Assembly (NCBI GenBank): GCA_937906975.1
Contig: CALCUN010000178.1
Coordinates: 1 to 7,408, forward strand
Length of the DNA stretch: 7,408 nucleotides
Direction: 5' to 3'
DNA from: an uncultured Bacteroidales bacterium
GTDB lineage: Bacteria > Bacteroidota > Bacteroidia > Bacteroidales > P3
In this document: positions 1 through 6,815 of the stretch, in pieces
Numbering within the stretch: the first letter of the stretch is position 1
Layout: each line of letters starts with the position of its first letter
The notes under the pieces: model-generated
Databases searched by the model: none
What the model was told of the DNA's origin: nothing
What the model saw: the letters and a program-made list of their open reading frames with translations, nothing else
Translations under genes and position numbers: made by a program

Positions 1-31
1 CTGATATTCTAACCAACTGAACTACTCGCAC
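1..31 (-). tRNA. tRNA gene, 5' part only (cut by window edge; possibly tRNA-Asp)
   Basis: Read on the minus strand, the first bases are GTGCGAG (acceptor 5' strand), TA (positions 8-9), then the D arm GTTC-AGTTGGTTA-GAAT, whose stem pairs G-U, U-A, U-A, C-G, followed by A26 and TCAG, the start of the anticodon stem. The anticodon, T arm and 3' end lie outside the window, so the amino acid cannot be read. The D arm is the same as I recall for bacterial tRNA-Asp, which makes Asp the best guess but not a firm one. The gene is divergent from the flippase gene and has its own promoter just upstream. Confidence 0.8.
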
Positions 32-45
32 CGTATTTGAGTTTG

Positions 46-77
46 CAAAACTACATAAAAAAATTAATACCACCAAA
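46..77 (-). promoter_or_regulatory. Bacteroidota-type promoter for the tRNA gene
   Basis: On the minus strand a TTTG box (74-77) is followed after 20 nt by TAGTTTTG (46-53), an exact match to the TAnnTTTG -7 element of Bacteroidota housekeeping promoters, which pairs with a -33 TTTG or TTG box. Transcription would start near 38-40, leaving a short leader before the tRNA 5' end at 31. Box sequence and position agree; the start site itself is inferred. Confidence 0.6.
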
Positions 78-95
78 TTTTTATTCATTTTTTCT

Positions 96-103
96 TATCT
101 TTG
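96..103 (+). promoter_or_regulatory. Putative -7 element (TAnnTTTG) of the flippase gene
   Basis: TATCTTTG matches the Bacteroidota -7 consensus TAnnTTTG exactly. It lies 17 nt before the flippase ATG, so the transcript would have a very short leader of roughly 10 nt. No clear TTTG or TTG box is found about 20 nt upstream, so this is a partial match. No Shine-Dalgarno sequence is visible before the ATG, which is common in this phylum. Confidence 0.45.
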
Positions 104-120
104 CACTCAAATAGCAAAGA

Positions 121-1320
121 ATGATAAAGAATATACTACATACTATTTTCACAAAATTCTCTTCGGCTGGTTTAGGATTTTTAACCATTATCCTTATTAG
201 CCAAATCCTTGGTCCACAAGCAAAAGGAGAACAAGCCATATTGGTATATAATATCAATCTTTTGCTAATGTGCTTTACTCTTATTGGCAATTCTACTCTT
301 ATTTATTTAGTTCCAAGAAAAGACTTTAATTCTCTAATAATTCCTTCTTTATTATGGATTGTTATTTCTGCTATAATAGCCTCTATAGTCTTTATTTGCT
401 TTATTAATTCCGATGTTTACTATACTTTAATCTGTATTTTAATAGCAATTCTTGCTGCAATAAGCGAAATAAATCAATTCATACTACTTGGCAAGCAAAA
501 AATATCACAAGCAAACATCTTAAAACTCCTCTATCCTCTTATCTCCTTTTCATATATAATAATATTATGGCTTTGGGGTCGTTTTACAAAGGTTGAAGAC
601 TTTATAACAGCAATGTTTATTGCCTATGTTATATCTTTCTTTTATGGTATTTTCTCTTTAAAAGACGATTACAAAGGCATTAAACTACTATCAAAACAAG
701 AATTAACTTCATCTTTTAAAAACCTTTTCAAACTTGGAGTTACAAAACAAACTGGCTATATTGCTCAAAGTATGAATTATAGACTTTGTTTCTATATCTT
801 AGGATTTTATTGTGGGGAAACTCTTGTAGGAATTTATTCAAATGCAGTTAGCCTTAGCGAAGCAGTAATGCTTTTTGGCTCTTCGCTTGCCTTAGTGCAA
901 TATTCCTCCCTTTCAAACAACAATAACGAAAAGTCATCAAAAGAGTTTTCTTGGAAAATGTGCAAAATAAATGGTGTATTCACTGCTTTGGCTCTATTGG
1001 TGTTGAGTTTGTTGCCAGCAGAGTTTTATTCTTTTGTTTTTGGTAAAGGATTTGAAAACATAGCTCAAGTAATAAGGCTTTTAAGCATAGGAATATTACC
1101 TCTAAGCATTGCAAGCAATTTCACACAGTACTTTTACGCAAAAGGAAACTTTAAAATCAGCACCTACGCCTCGCTAATAGGGTTGGTTGTTACTATAATA
1201 TGTGGACTAATCCTTATTCCAAAATATGCAATCACAGGAGCAGCCCTCACAGCCTCGCTTTCCTATCTAACAACATTTGCAATCGAATTTTATTTTTTTG
1301 CTTTGAGAAAAAAAGTCTAA
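121..1320 (+). CDS. Polysaccharide flippase (Wzx-like, MOP superfamily)
   Basis: A 399-residue integral membrane protein with about 12 hydrophobic segments, roughly at residues 13-30, 40-62, 72-95, 98-122, 135-153, 160-180, 220-231, 238-260, 283-302, 318-338, 348-367 and 371-395. Family-type motifs are the LGPQAKGE segment after the first helix (30-37), the GIYSNAVSLSEAV segment (237-249) and IPKYAITGAALTASLSY near the end (366-382). Members of this superfamily flip undecaprenyl-linked glycans across the inner membrane for O-antigen, capsule or exopolysaccharide. No glycosyltransferase or polymerase gene is beside it here, so its substrate is unknown. The ATG at 121 is the only sensible start, since the next Met is residue 50 and would cut off the first helix. 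The protein is slightly short for the family and stops directly after the last helix, just past an A7 run (see the frameshift finding). Family call is firm; substrate is not. Confidence 0.88.
   Translation: MIKNILHTIFTKFSSAGLGFLTIILISQILGPQAKGEQAILVYNINLLLMCFTLIGNSTLIYLVPRKDFNSLIIPSLLWIVISAIIASIVFICFINSDVYYTLICILIAILAAISEINQFILLGKQKISQANILKLLYPLISFSYIIILWLWGRFTKVEDFITAMFIAYVISFFYGIFSLKDDYKGIKLLSKQELTSSFKNLFKLGVTKQTGYIAQSMNYRLCFYILGFYCGETLVGIYSNAVSLSEAVMLFGSSLALVQYSSLSNNNNEKSSKEFSWKMCKINGVFTALALLVLSLLPAEFYSFVFGKGFENIAQVIRLLSIGILPLSIASNFTQYFYAKGNFKISTYASLIGLVVTIICGLILIPKYAITGAALTASLSYLTTFAIEFYFFALRKKV
1308..1314 (+). other. A7 homopolymer, possible frameshift or phase-variation site at the flippase 3' end
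   Basis: The zero frame reads aga-aaa-aaa-gtc-taa, ending the flippase as LRKKV. A -1 slip on the A7 run, or a one-base length change in this gene, would instead continue with agt-cta-agg and add 37 residues up to the stop at 1425-1427. That would give a 435-residue protein with four basic heptads, closer to usual flippase length. The sequence allows this but does not prove it. Confidence 0.3.
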
Positions 1321-1396
1321 GGATTAAAAAAATATCTCTTAGCTTTAGAAAATTTTTTCTTAGCTTTAGAAAATTATTCCTTAGAGTTTTTAAAGT
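1316..1396. repeat. 21-bp tandem direct repeat across the convergent gene ends
   Basis: Two perfect 18-bp copies, TCTTAGCTTTAGAAAATT, lie at 1337-1354 and 1358-1375, with a period of 21 bp. In the same phase, weaker copies lie at 1316-1333 (13 of 18 matching) and 1379-1396 (12 of 18). The array covers the stop codons of both the flippase gene and the convergent DUF2723 gene. The period is seven codons, and the -1 frame of the flippase reads it as the heptads LRIKKIS, LSFRKFF, LSFRKLF and LRVFKVL. It may have arisen by replication slippage. I see no strong GC-rich terminator hairpin in it. Confidence 0.75.
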
Positions 1397-4340
1397 ACTC
1401 CATAAGATGCTCTGGGAGAGGCGTTAAGCTTTCTTCATAATCTTGAGCAAGGGAGTAGATATTTTGCAGTTGTGAAATGATATTTTGCATTTCTTGCAAA
1501 TAATATTCTGGATTTTCTTTCATTCTATCGAATTGTCGTAGAGTGATTTGCAAGTATTGGTTTATCATTGTAAAATATTGGTCGGCAAGATGTATGCGTA
1601 TGTGCTCCAATCCCCAGTCTTGACTTTGCAAAAGCAAGCGATACCAATTGTTTTCTAATCTTTGTAGGCGTATTCTGTCTTGTGCTTGTTGCGAGGTGTT
1701 GAGTGTGAAGTATTGTCGCATAATTTGCGAGAATTGTTCTGTGGCTAAGTGTATGTATTCTTCGGATTTCTCCTCTTCTCCCAAAAGAGCGTAAATTATT
1801 GCTAAGTCTGCTGTTGCTTCGGGATAGTAATGAAGTGAGAAAGGTAGTTTTTCTGAGAGCGAATTGCAGACAATGAGTGCTTTGTCCGCTTTGTTAGTTT
1901 GCAAAAGCTTGTATGCCAAACAGATTGAATTGTCATAGTATTGTTTTACAAATTCTCGTTCTGTTTCGTTGTAGTAAAGATTTGGTTTATTGAAGTTTTG
2001 CCATTGGAATTTGAGAACAAAATTCTCATACATCTTTTCTTCGTTTATTCCGCCTGCTTTTAGGGCTATGATTTCTTGATTTGCAACAGGCTTCCCTTCA
2101 AGTTTGTAGGCAAAACCTTCTAATTGAAGATATTTTTCTAAGCCAAAGAAATCATCAATCGAGTATGCTGAAAAGTATATAGGACGTTTTTCTATGTTTG
2201 CGGCTATTATGTCTAAGGCTACAAAGGTTGCTTTGCCTATTTCTAAGGCGTTGTATTGCCAATGTAGAGAATCGTTGTCTTTTTTAAGGTAGTATTTATT
2301 GGTGTTAAGTATATGTATTTTTTGACCAAAGAGTGTGTCGGTGAAGGTGTAGGAATCTTTTATTGCCTTGGAGAGATTTTCTCTTTCAAAGCTTGGAAAA
2401 ATTTGGTTGTATGTGTATTGGTTTTTATATTGCTTTGGTGTGAGGTTGGTTTCTATTGGAGAGGAGTCATATTGTTTTTGATAGAGTTGTTTTATGTTTG
2501 AGTCGTCATTTAGAAGTTGGAGATTGATTACTCTAACATCGGTGCGGATTCCTTCAACGTTTTGAACATACCACAAAGGGAAGGTGTCGTTGTCGCCATT
2601 GACAAAAAGGATTGCGTCTTTTTCGCAACTCTCAAGCATGGAAACGGCAAAATTTCTTGCGGTGTATTGACCTGCGTGATTGTGGTCGTCAAAGTTTTCT
2701 GCAAACATATAGATTGGTAATGCAGCGAAAAGAGGTGTTATAAAGATTGGGCGTCTTAGTCTTAGAATGTTGGCAATGGTTTGAGAAATTGAGAATATTC
2801 CTATGGTAAGCCAAAGGATTAGTGAGGCAAAGGAAAGTAAATAAACATAATCTCTTTCTCTTGGTTGATAGGCTGCTTGGTTTAGATAAAGCACAAGGAC
2901 AATGGAAGTAAAGAAAAAGAGAACTAAATTAACAAGAAAGTATTTTGAGTCTTTTTTTAGGTGAGAGAATAAACCTATTATTGTTATTAAAAGTGGTATT
3001 GCATAGTAAATATTGTGTCCTTTTTTGGCTTGTGGGTTTAGGGTTTGGGAATTGATACTCATTTTGTCTTCTACGTATTTTATTCCCGTGGTCCATTGTG
3101 AGTTTTTATAGTCTCCATAGCCTTGTATGTCGTTTACTTTCCCCGAAAAGTTGTTTAACAAATAGCGGAAGTACATATAATTTAATTGATAGGAGAAAAA
3201 GAATTGTAGGTTTTGCTTAAAGGAAGGTTTTAGTCGCTGCTCGCCGTTTATTATTACGCTTTCCTCTGCTTGTCCCACCCATTCAATGTAACCATTTTCG
3301 TAAGATATGTTTTCATAGTTCCACATTCTTGGGAAAATTGTTTTTTGTTCTTTGGCGAATACGGGTTTTAGTTGTCCGTTTTCGGTGGTTTCAAATCTTT
3401 CTGGCGGAAGGGCTGTGTAATATTGCCCATAAAAAAGAGGGGCTTTCGTAAAGTTTTCTCTATTGTAATAATTTTTGAATTGTTTTGCGGTGCTTGGGTT
3501 GTATTGGTTTAGAGGCACAAGTGCATTTGCACGTATTGGAATAATGAGGTACGTGCTTAGTCCTATGAGGATAAAGATTAGTCCTAAGGTTATGTATAAT
3601 AGAATTGGTTTTCTTTTTTTGTAGGCAAGAAATATTAGAAAGGCAAGTATAAGTAAAAAAATTATTGTTTTAAGTATTGCGTATTCTGATAATATCCATA
3701 TTAAAAAGGTTGGTAATAGTAGTTGTATGAAAATAATTAGAAGAAAGGAGATTAGAAGGTAAAGTAATGCTCCTTTGAATGTGGTGTGGCGTTTGTCAAA
3801 ATAAATGATTAAACACATTGCAGGTAAAGAAAGTAGTGTGAGTTGGTGAACGCAAAGGGAAAGTCCTAAGATTAGACAGAGTAATATAAGGTTGTTTACT
3901 TTGTGTGTTTGGGTCCATCTGATTGTTAGCCAAATTGAAAGTAGGCTAAGCAAGAGTGAAAGTGGGTAAACGTCTGTTTCGTTTGCGCAAAACCATTGTG
4001 AATCTAATATTGCAAAGGTTAATGCTCCTATTATGGAGCTGGCTATTATTCCCGGATACATTTGCGAAAAGCGAGATAAGAGATAAACGCAAATATGGTA
4101 AAGCATCATTACGCTTAATCCGCTAAATAATGGGGATAATACTTTGATTGGCAAAAGTGCTCCTAAGAGTTGAAAAAATGGTGCTCCTGGTGGGTGTGGA
4201 ATTTGAAGAGTTGAGGCAACTGTTGCAAACTCTGCACTATCCCAAAATGATATTGTTGGGTATTGGGTAAAGAGATAAAGTAGTGTGGTGAGTGTTGCTA
4301 TTATCCAACCGATAATATTGACAACTTTTTTGTTTTGCAT
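1374..4340 (-). CDS. DUF2723 family membrane protein, predicted GT-C glycosyltransferase-like
   Basis: A 988-residue protein of the DUF2723 family, which databases often label protein O-mannosyltransferase-like. The N-terminal half has many membrane segments. Near residue 34 is the motif FWDSAEF with D34 and E37 in the first outer loop, then HPPGAPFF (49-56), then NETD (120-123); acidic loop residues of this kind are typical of GT-C enzymes. A long hydrophilic stretch (about 275-440) follows, then more helices, PRERDY (493-498), and the family signature NGDNDTFPLWY around 581-591 opening a soluble domain. The C-terminal 200 residues are helical and charged and look TPR-like. The ATG follows the lptE stop by 1 nt, so the two are probably translated together. 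The donor, the acceptor and catalytic activity are inferred from family resemblance only. The gene ends inside a 21-bp repeat shared with the convergent flippase end. Confidence 0.85.
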   Translation of the reverse strand: MQNKKVVNIIGWIIATLTTLLYLFTQYPTISFWDSAEFATVASTLQIPHPPGAPFFQLLGALLPIKVLSPLFSGLSVMMLYHICVYLLSRFSQMYPGIIASSIIGALTFAILDSQWFCANETDVYPLSLLLSLLSIWLTIRWTQTHKVNNLILLCLILGLSLCVHQLTLLSLPAMCLIIYFDKRHTTFKGALLYLLISFLLIIFIQLLLPTFLIWILSEYAILKTIIFLLILAFLIFLAYKKRKPILLYITLGLIFILIGLSTYLIIPIRANALVPLNQYNPSTAKQFKNYYNRENFTKAPLFYGQYYTALPPERFETTENGQLKPVFAKEQKTIFPRMWNYENISYENGYIEWVGQAEESVIINGEQRLKPSFKQNLQFFFSYQLNYMYFRYLLNNFSGKVNDIQGYGDYKNSQWTTGIKYVEDKMSINSQTLNPQAKKGHNIYYAIPLLITIIGLFSHLKKDSKYFLVNLVLFFFTSIVLVLYLNQAAYQPRERDYVYLLSFASLILWLTIGIFSISQTIANILRLRRPIFITPLFAALPIYMFAENFDDHNHAGQYTARNFAVSMLESCEKDAILFVNGDNDTFPLWYVQNVEGIRTDVRVINLQLLNDDSNIKQLYQKQYDSSPIETNLTPKQYKNQYTYNQIFPSFERENLSKAIKDSYTFTDTLFGQKIHILNTNKYYLKKDNDSLHWQYNALEIGKATFVALDIIAANIEKRPIYFSAYSIDDFFGLEKYLQLEGFAYKLEGKPVANQEIIALKAGGINEEKMYENFVLKFQWQNFNKPNLYYNETEREFVKQYYDNSICLAYKLLQTNKADKALIVCNSLSEKLPFSLHYYPEATADLAIIYALLGEEEKSEEYIHLATEQFSQIMRQYFTLNTSQQAQDRIRLQRLENNWYRLLLQSQDWGLEHIRIHLADQYFTMINQYLQITLRQFDRMKENPEYYLQEMQNIISQLQNIYSLAQDYEESLTPLPEHLMEYFKNSKE

Positions 4341-4341
4341 T

Positions 4342-4848
4342 TTACCAGTTTACAAATGATTTGTTGAATATGTCTTCTACTAATTCTTCGCTTATTTCGT
4401 TTATGAGGCTTTCTTCTACTTCTGAAAGAGAGAAGTTACTGTCATAATCACGAAAACGTGAGAATTGGGTTTGATAATTCTCTTTTGGATTTTTGTTGTT
4501 TACGAAAGTAATCCTAATTGTTATGGTTAAGCGGTTTTTTGCTGCTCTGTCGTTTGCTCCTATTGAGGTTGGAGTAATGCTATAGCCTGTAATCGTTCCT
4601 TGAAAACTTACATCTGCATTGGCATTTACTTGTTCTAAGGAGGTAGATGAGTTGATTTTGTTTACTAAATCGTTGGTTAAATCGCTCGCAAGCGTAGCTT
4701 GTACTATGCTTGCACGATTTTGAAATGCTTCTACTTGGTAGGTTTTTACCTCAGGCGCAATAGAGGCTCCTGTGAACGAGTATCCTCCTACACAACTCAC
4801 AAGAATCTCTATCAGTCCTAAGAATATTATTGTTTTGTAAAACTTCAT
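4342..4848 (-). CDS. lptE: LptE-like LPS-assembly outer membrane lipoprotein
   Basis: A 168-residue lipoprotein. The signal peptide (1-18) ends in the lipobox L16-V17-S18 before the lipidated C19. The mature start, with GGYSFTGASI at 21-30, is characteristic of LptE from Bacteroidota, and the rest fits the small alpha/beta fold: EAFQNRASIVQ, then a helix TLASDLTNDLVNKI, then strands ending in the GTITGYSITPTS segment, and a C-terminal helix rich in Glu. LptE plugs the LptD barrel and helps deliver LPS to the cell surface; residues after the Cys do not include an Asp at +2. It sits 3 nt after the type IX cargo gene and 1 nt before the DUF2723 gene, so it is mid-operon. No lptD is visible in the window. 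The family call is from remembered family features. Confidence 0.82.
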   Translation of the reverse strand: MKFYKTIIFLGLIEILVSCVGGYSFTGASIAPEVKTYQVEAFQNRASIVQATLASDLTNDLVNKINSSTSLEQVNANADVSFQGTITGYSITPTSIGANDRAAKNRLTITIRITFVNNKNPKENYQTQFSRFRDYDSNFSLSEVEESLINEISEELVEDIFNKSFVNW

Positions 4849-4851
4849 TTT

Positions 4852-5805
4852 TTATTTTACAATAAGTTTTGTTGCTTTTTCTCCGTTCACTCTTACGAAA
4901 TAAATGCCAGATTGTTCTATTTCTATAAGAGAATTTGTTGTGTAGTTGTTTATTTGTTTTACTACTTGTCCTAATGGATTTACTATTTGGATATGTGAGT
5001 TGTTTTCACAGTTTATTCTGATTTTTCCATTTGTTGGGTTTGGATAAATAGCAGTTGCAACTTCTGTTTCTACATCTTCTAACGATGAAGAGTAGTTTAT
5101 CATCATATCATCTAAATATAATTCAGGAAAATTAGTTATTCGTGTTTCTTCACAACCAACTATTGCGATGTAAACTATTTCATTTGCTGGATATTCTGTT
5201 AAATAATATATTGGTATTTCAAATTGTTGAAATTCTCCTGTTTTTGCAAACATATCATCGCTGTAAAATGCTCCCATTCCTACAATTGTTCTTTCTCCTT
5301 CTACATCTCCAAACATCAAGACCATCATTTCAAAGTAGTCATAAGTTGTTTCTGTTTCTGGTTGATAGTTAAATTTATAGTAACCACTTACACTTGTTGG
5401 TTGATTATCTTCTTCTATTTGTTCACCTTCTGTTATAATATTTGTTAATAGATTCATATATTCTTCTTCTGTGAGTTCAGATCCCGCACTTGAGATAAAC
5501 TGCATCCAAACTTCTATATTAAAATTACCATTTGTTAAATATCCAGGAAATGCTACTGAGTCTATTTGCATAATTGCTGCAATAGTTGGGTCTAAAAATT
5601 TTGGTGCAATTTTAACTGAATAATTTCCTGTGTGGGCATCTGTTGATTGCTCCATTGTGCAAAGGTTTAATCCCATAAATCCTAATGTTGACCAACCTTG
5701 TGGCGTATTTGCTGTCCAGTTTTCAAAACTTGGATTTGTAAATTGTTGTGCTTTTGCTGTAAAACACATTAGCGATACTGCTAATACTAAAAATAATTTT
5801 TTCAT
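4852..5805 (-). CDS. Secreted protein with type IX sorting domain and CBM-like N-terminal module
   Basis: A 317-residue exported protein. Residues 1-19 form a Sec signal peptide with an AKA cleavage site before Q20. Residues 20-238 resemble a beta-sandwich, PCMD or carbohydrate-binding-like module: it opens with NPSFENW, then PQGWST, then HTGNYSVKI, and ends with ELYLDDMMINY, the order seen in many Bacteroidota surface proteins. Residues 252-317 are a type A sorting domain: AIYPNPTNGKIRI, the NPLGQVV strand, SGIYFVRV and the terminal KLIVK. This domain sends cargo through the type IX system across the outer membrane, where it is usually cleaved off. No catalytic motif is visible, so a glycan-binding or structural role is only a guess. 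It lies 2 nt after aroB and 3 nt before lptE, an odd place for a surface protein. Confidence 0.83.
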   Translation of the reverse strand: MKKLFLVLAVSLMCFTAKAQQFTNPSFENWTANTPQGWSTLGFMGLNLCTMEQSTDAHTGNYSVKIAPKFLDPTIAAIMQIDSVAFPGYLTNGNFNIEVWMQFISSAGSELTEEEYMNLLTNIITEGEQIEEDNQPTSVSGYYKFNYQPETETTYDYFEMMVLMFGDVEGERTIVGMGAFYSDDMFAKTGEFQQFEIPIYYLTEYPANEIVYIAIVGCEETRITNFPELYLDDMMINYSSSLEDVETEVATAIYPNPTNGKIRINCENNSHIQIVNPLGQVVKQINNYTTNSLIEIEQSGIYFVRVNGEKATKLIVK

Positions 5806-5807
5806 TG

Positions 5808-6815
5808 TTACTTAATTTTAATTATTACTTCTATTTGTTCTCTACTTATTTTATTTCCTATTGATGCTTTGCCTATTTCTTCTAATAAGACAAAGTTGTA
5901 TTCGTTGTTTATTGTCTTTTTGTCGCTGTTCATATAGTTAAACAATTCTTGAACATCGTTTATTGGTTGTATTTTGTAGTATTTTTCTATGTATTGTTTA
6001 ATTCTGTTAGTCGTTTCTTTTGATAAATTCTTACATAAATCAAGTGTGTAATAAATTCCACTTGCTACTGCTTGGCCATGCAATAAGTCTTCTCCTTTTC
6101 TTATCGCTATGCTTTCTAAAGCGTGTCCTATTGTATGTCCAAAATTAAGTATGTGTCGGTAATTCTTATCAAAAGGATCTTGTTTTACTATGTTTTGTTT
6201 TAGCTTTATGCTGTTTTGAATAAACATTTGACTATTTCCTATCTCCAAAGGATTGCTTTGAAGTATTTTTTCACTCATTTCTTTATCGCAAACAAGTGCT
6301 ATTTTCAGCATTTCTGCAACTCCATTAAGTATTTGCCTTTCGGGAAGGGTTTCTAAAAGGGTTGGTTCTATACATATTGTTGCTTTTTTAATGAAACAAC
6401 CTATTTGATTTTTTACTTCTCCGAAATTGATTGCACATTTTCCTCCTATTGAAGCGTCAATCATTGCAAGTAGTGTGGTAGGCACAAGATAGGTATCTAT
6501 TCCTCTCTTGTAGGTTGTTCCAATGAAAGATGCCATATCGGTAATCATTCCTCCACCTAAGGCAATAAGTTGAGTGCTTACATCAGAAGCCTGTTCTATT
6601 AGGGTTTGTATGATATTTGTATAGGTTTCTAATGTTTTGTTTTCTTCACCTGGTTCTATTTCTATAATTTGTGCATCACACAAACTATCAACTTCACTTA
6701 TTAGCGTTGCAAGACAATTATCGTATGTATTAGAATCTAATATTATTATTTTTTGAGAATGTTTCTTTCTCCTTAAAATATTATTTAATCCTGAGAAATC
6801 TATTAGTTTTTCCAT
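5808..6815 (-). CDS. aroB: 3-dehydroquinate synthase
   Basis: AroB converts DAHP to 3-dehydroquinate, the second step of the shikimate pathway, in the cytoplasm, with NAD and a divalent metal. The 335-residue protein is slightly shorter than the usual 350-360. Visible family features are the NAD-binding GGGMITD (87-93), VPTTLLAMIDASIGGK (111-126) with D120 and K126, INFGEVKNQIG (129-139) with K135 and N136, GVAEMLK (165-171) with metal ligand E168, and HILNFGHTIGHALE (221-234) with ligand H227, followed by HGQAV at 246-250 with ligand H246. All expected active-site positions are present, so it should be active. Small departures are MITDMASF for the usual VVGDLAGF and GKCAIN for GKTGIN. The ATG directly follows the TAG of the upstream frame, and the type IX cargo gene starts 2 nt after its stop, so it is mid-operon. 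AroB-like sugar cyclases are less likely. Confidence 0.95.
   Translation of the reverse strand: MEKLIDFSGLNNILRRKKHSQKIIILDSNTYDNCLATLISEVDSLCDAQIIEIEPGEENKTLETYTNIIQTLIEQASDVSTQLIALGGGMITDMASFIGTTYKRGIDTYLVPTTLLAMIDASIGGKCAINFGEVKNQIGCFIKKATICIEPTLLETLPERQILNGVAEMLKIALVCDKEMSEKILQSNPLEIGNSQMFIQNSIKLKQNIVKQDPFDKNYRHILNFGHTIGHALESIAIRKGEDLLHGQAVASGIYYTLDLCKNLSKETTNRIKQYIEKYYKIQPINDVQELFNYMNSDKKTINNEYNFVLLEEIGKASIGNKISREQIEVIIKIK

Noticed and set aside
81..290. Minus-strand 69-residue frame over the flippase start
   Set aside because: It lies antisense to the flippase, overlaps the promoter region and has no family features.
1338..1360. Possible terminator hairpin (AGAAAA-TT-TTTTCT, and CTAAG/CTTAG pairs nearby)
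   Set aside because: Stems are short and purely A-T or have long loops, and no GC-rich stem precedes a T run, so no confident terminator call is possible.
1316..1396. The 21-bp repeats as a CRISPR array
   Set aside because: Units are contiguous with only 3 bp between them and there are no unique spacers.
2313..2720. Two short plus-strand frames inside the DUF2723 gene
   Set aside because: They are antisense to well-conserved DUF2723 sequence, including the GDNDTF region, and have no protein features of their own.
5142..5448. Two overlapping plus-strand frames rich in Leu, Phe and Cys inside the type IX cargo gene
   Set aside because: The composition is what antisense reading of Glu/Lys-rich codons yields. 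The minus strand carries a clear signal peptide and sorting domain.
5630..5815. Plus-strand 61-residue frame over the type IX signal peptide
   Set aside because: Antisense shadow of the real N-terminus.
6140..6147. TAnnTTTG-like element on the minus strand inside aroB
   Set aside because: It lacks a supporting -33 box check, sits in conserved coding sequence, and matches to this short motif are expected by chance in AT-rich DNA.
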